Shown: positions 63,825 to 64,000 of the stretch, piece after piece
How the letters are laid out: each line of letters opens with the position of its first letter
How positions within the stretch are numbered: the stretch's first letter is position 1
NCBI GenBank assembly: GCA_015066805.1
Contig: SVNP01000005.1
Span: forward strand, 1-64,000
DNA: 64,000 bases
Reading direction: 5' to 3'
DNA from: Ruminococcus sp.
Lineage (GTDB): Bacteria > Bacillota > Clostridia > Oscillospirales > Ruminococcaceae
Translations under genes and position numbers: made by a program
Notes under the pieces: generated by a model
Seen by the model: the letters and a program-made list of their open reading frames with translations, nothing else
Told to the model about the DNA's origin: nothing
Databases searched by the model: none

Positions 63825-63858
63825 CGAAAAAAAGAAAGACGGCTGAAAACCGTCTTTC
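63825..63858 (-). terminator. Intrinsic terminator ahead of pduL
   Basis: GAAAGACGG (63834-63842) pairs with CCGTCTTTC (63850-63858); on the minus strand the stem runs into TTTTTTTC. It ends the transcript of the gene at the window edge. Confidence 0.88.
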
Positions 63859-63863
63859 CTTGG

Positions 63864-64000
63864 TCATTTTTTGTTGCTGTGGCGGATCTCCCGGAAGATC
63901 AGGAGAACGGCAGCCGCTGCCGCAACAGCTCCCATAGCCGAAAGAGAAGCAGTGGAGAGCATTCTGCGACGGCGCATTCTGCGGGAAAGGGAAGCAAAAG
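63864..64000 (-). CDS. Small membrane protein, partial at the window end
   Basis: A reading frame enters from beyond base 64000 and ends at 63864. The visible 45 residues include a basic stretch (RRMRRRRML), an Ala-rich helix (SAMGAVAAAAAVLLIF) and the tail REIRHSNKK. It looks like the C-terminus or most of a single-helix membrane protein. A terminator follows it immediately, supporting a real gene. Confidence 0.45.
   Translation of the reverse strand, partial: FASLSRRMRRRRMLSTASLSAMGAVAAAAAVLLIFREIRHSNKK

Noticed and set aside
1-64000. CRISPR arrays, tRNA, rRNA, phage or IS elements
   Set aside because: No repeat-spacer pattern, cloverleaf, rRNA segment, integrase or transposase was recognised by eye.

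Overview
The window looks like a chromosomal segment of a Gram-positive, anaerobic, fibre-degrading clostridium close to Ruminococcus (Oscillospiraceae). The evidence is a type I dockerin on a giant secreted protease, a GH26 mannanase-like lipoprotein, a cytosolic GH43 xylosidase-like enzyme, a complete spoIIIAA-AH sporulation operon, indolepyruvate:ferredoxin oxidoreductase, and the classic clostridial cluster nusB-xseA-xseB-ispA-dxs-tlyA-nadK-argR-recN. Base composition is moderate (roughly half G+C by eye) and fairly even. I saw no rRNA, tRNA, CRISPR array, prophage or insertion sequence. The genus assignment is inference from gene content.

Layout. 1-7.4 kb: a lipoprotein gene (minus) diverges from the 2,065-residue S8 protease/LRR/dockerin gene. 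7.4-14.3 kb (plus): glyQS, then hprK-PHP-murB-rapZ, then an orphan sugar-binding lipoprotein with its own promoter. 14.3-23.3 kb (plus): one translation/RNA operon, rimP-nusA-rnpM-ylxQ-infB-(acidic 81-residue ORF)-rbfA-nrnA-truB-ribF. 23.3-28.7 kb (plus): an ABC exporter of the GldA/F/G type with a DUF4340-like protein and a 94-residue protein. 28.8-32.7 kb: membrane metallophosphoesterase (minus), ybaK and a GH43 enzyme (plus), and an orphan ORF. 32.7-37.2 kb (minus): amidohydrolase, fumarase alpha subunit, a degenerate nucleotidyltransferase/HEPN pair and the GH26 lipoprotein. 37.2-38.5 kb (minus): rplJ-rplL behind an L10 leader with an attenuator. 38.5-53.2 kb (minus): spoIIIA operon, asp23-like gene, nusB, a TsaD paralogue, xseA, xseB, ispA, dxs, tlyA, nadK, argR, recN. 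53.2-63.8 kb (minus): a zinc-ribbon protein with a structured leader, then a long same-strand run pduL-pncA-pncB-(GH-A-like)-HAD-iorA-iorB-(unknown)-paaK-ACT. The window ends inside a small membrane protein gene.

How the genes fit together. The carbohydrate genes (GH26, GH43, orphan sugar-binding protein, dockerin protease) fit a fibre degrader, and HprK implies HPr-dependent carbon control. iorA-iorB-paaK-ACT fits interconversion of arylacetates and aryl-2-oxoacids, which rumen bacteria use to make aromatic amino acids. The spoIIIA operon, preceded by a plausible sigma-E promoter, says the lineage sporulates or did so recently.

Many promoters are near-consensus (TTGACA, 17 bp, TATAAT). Operon genes commonly overlap by 4-17 bases, and most starts were fixed by a purine-rich Shine-Dalgarno sequence 6-10 bases upstream.
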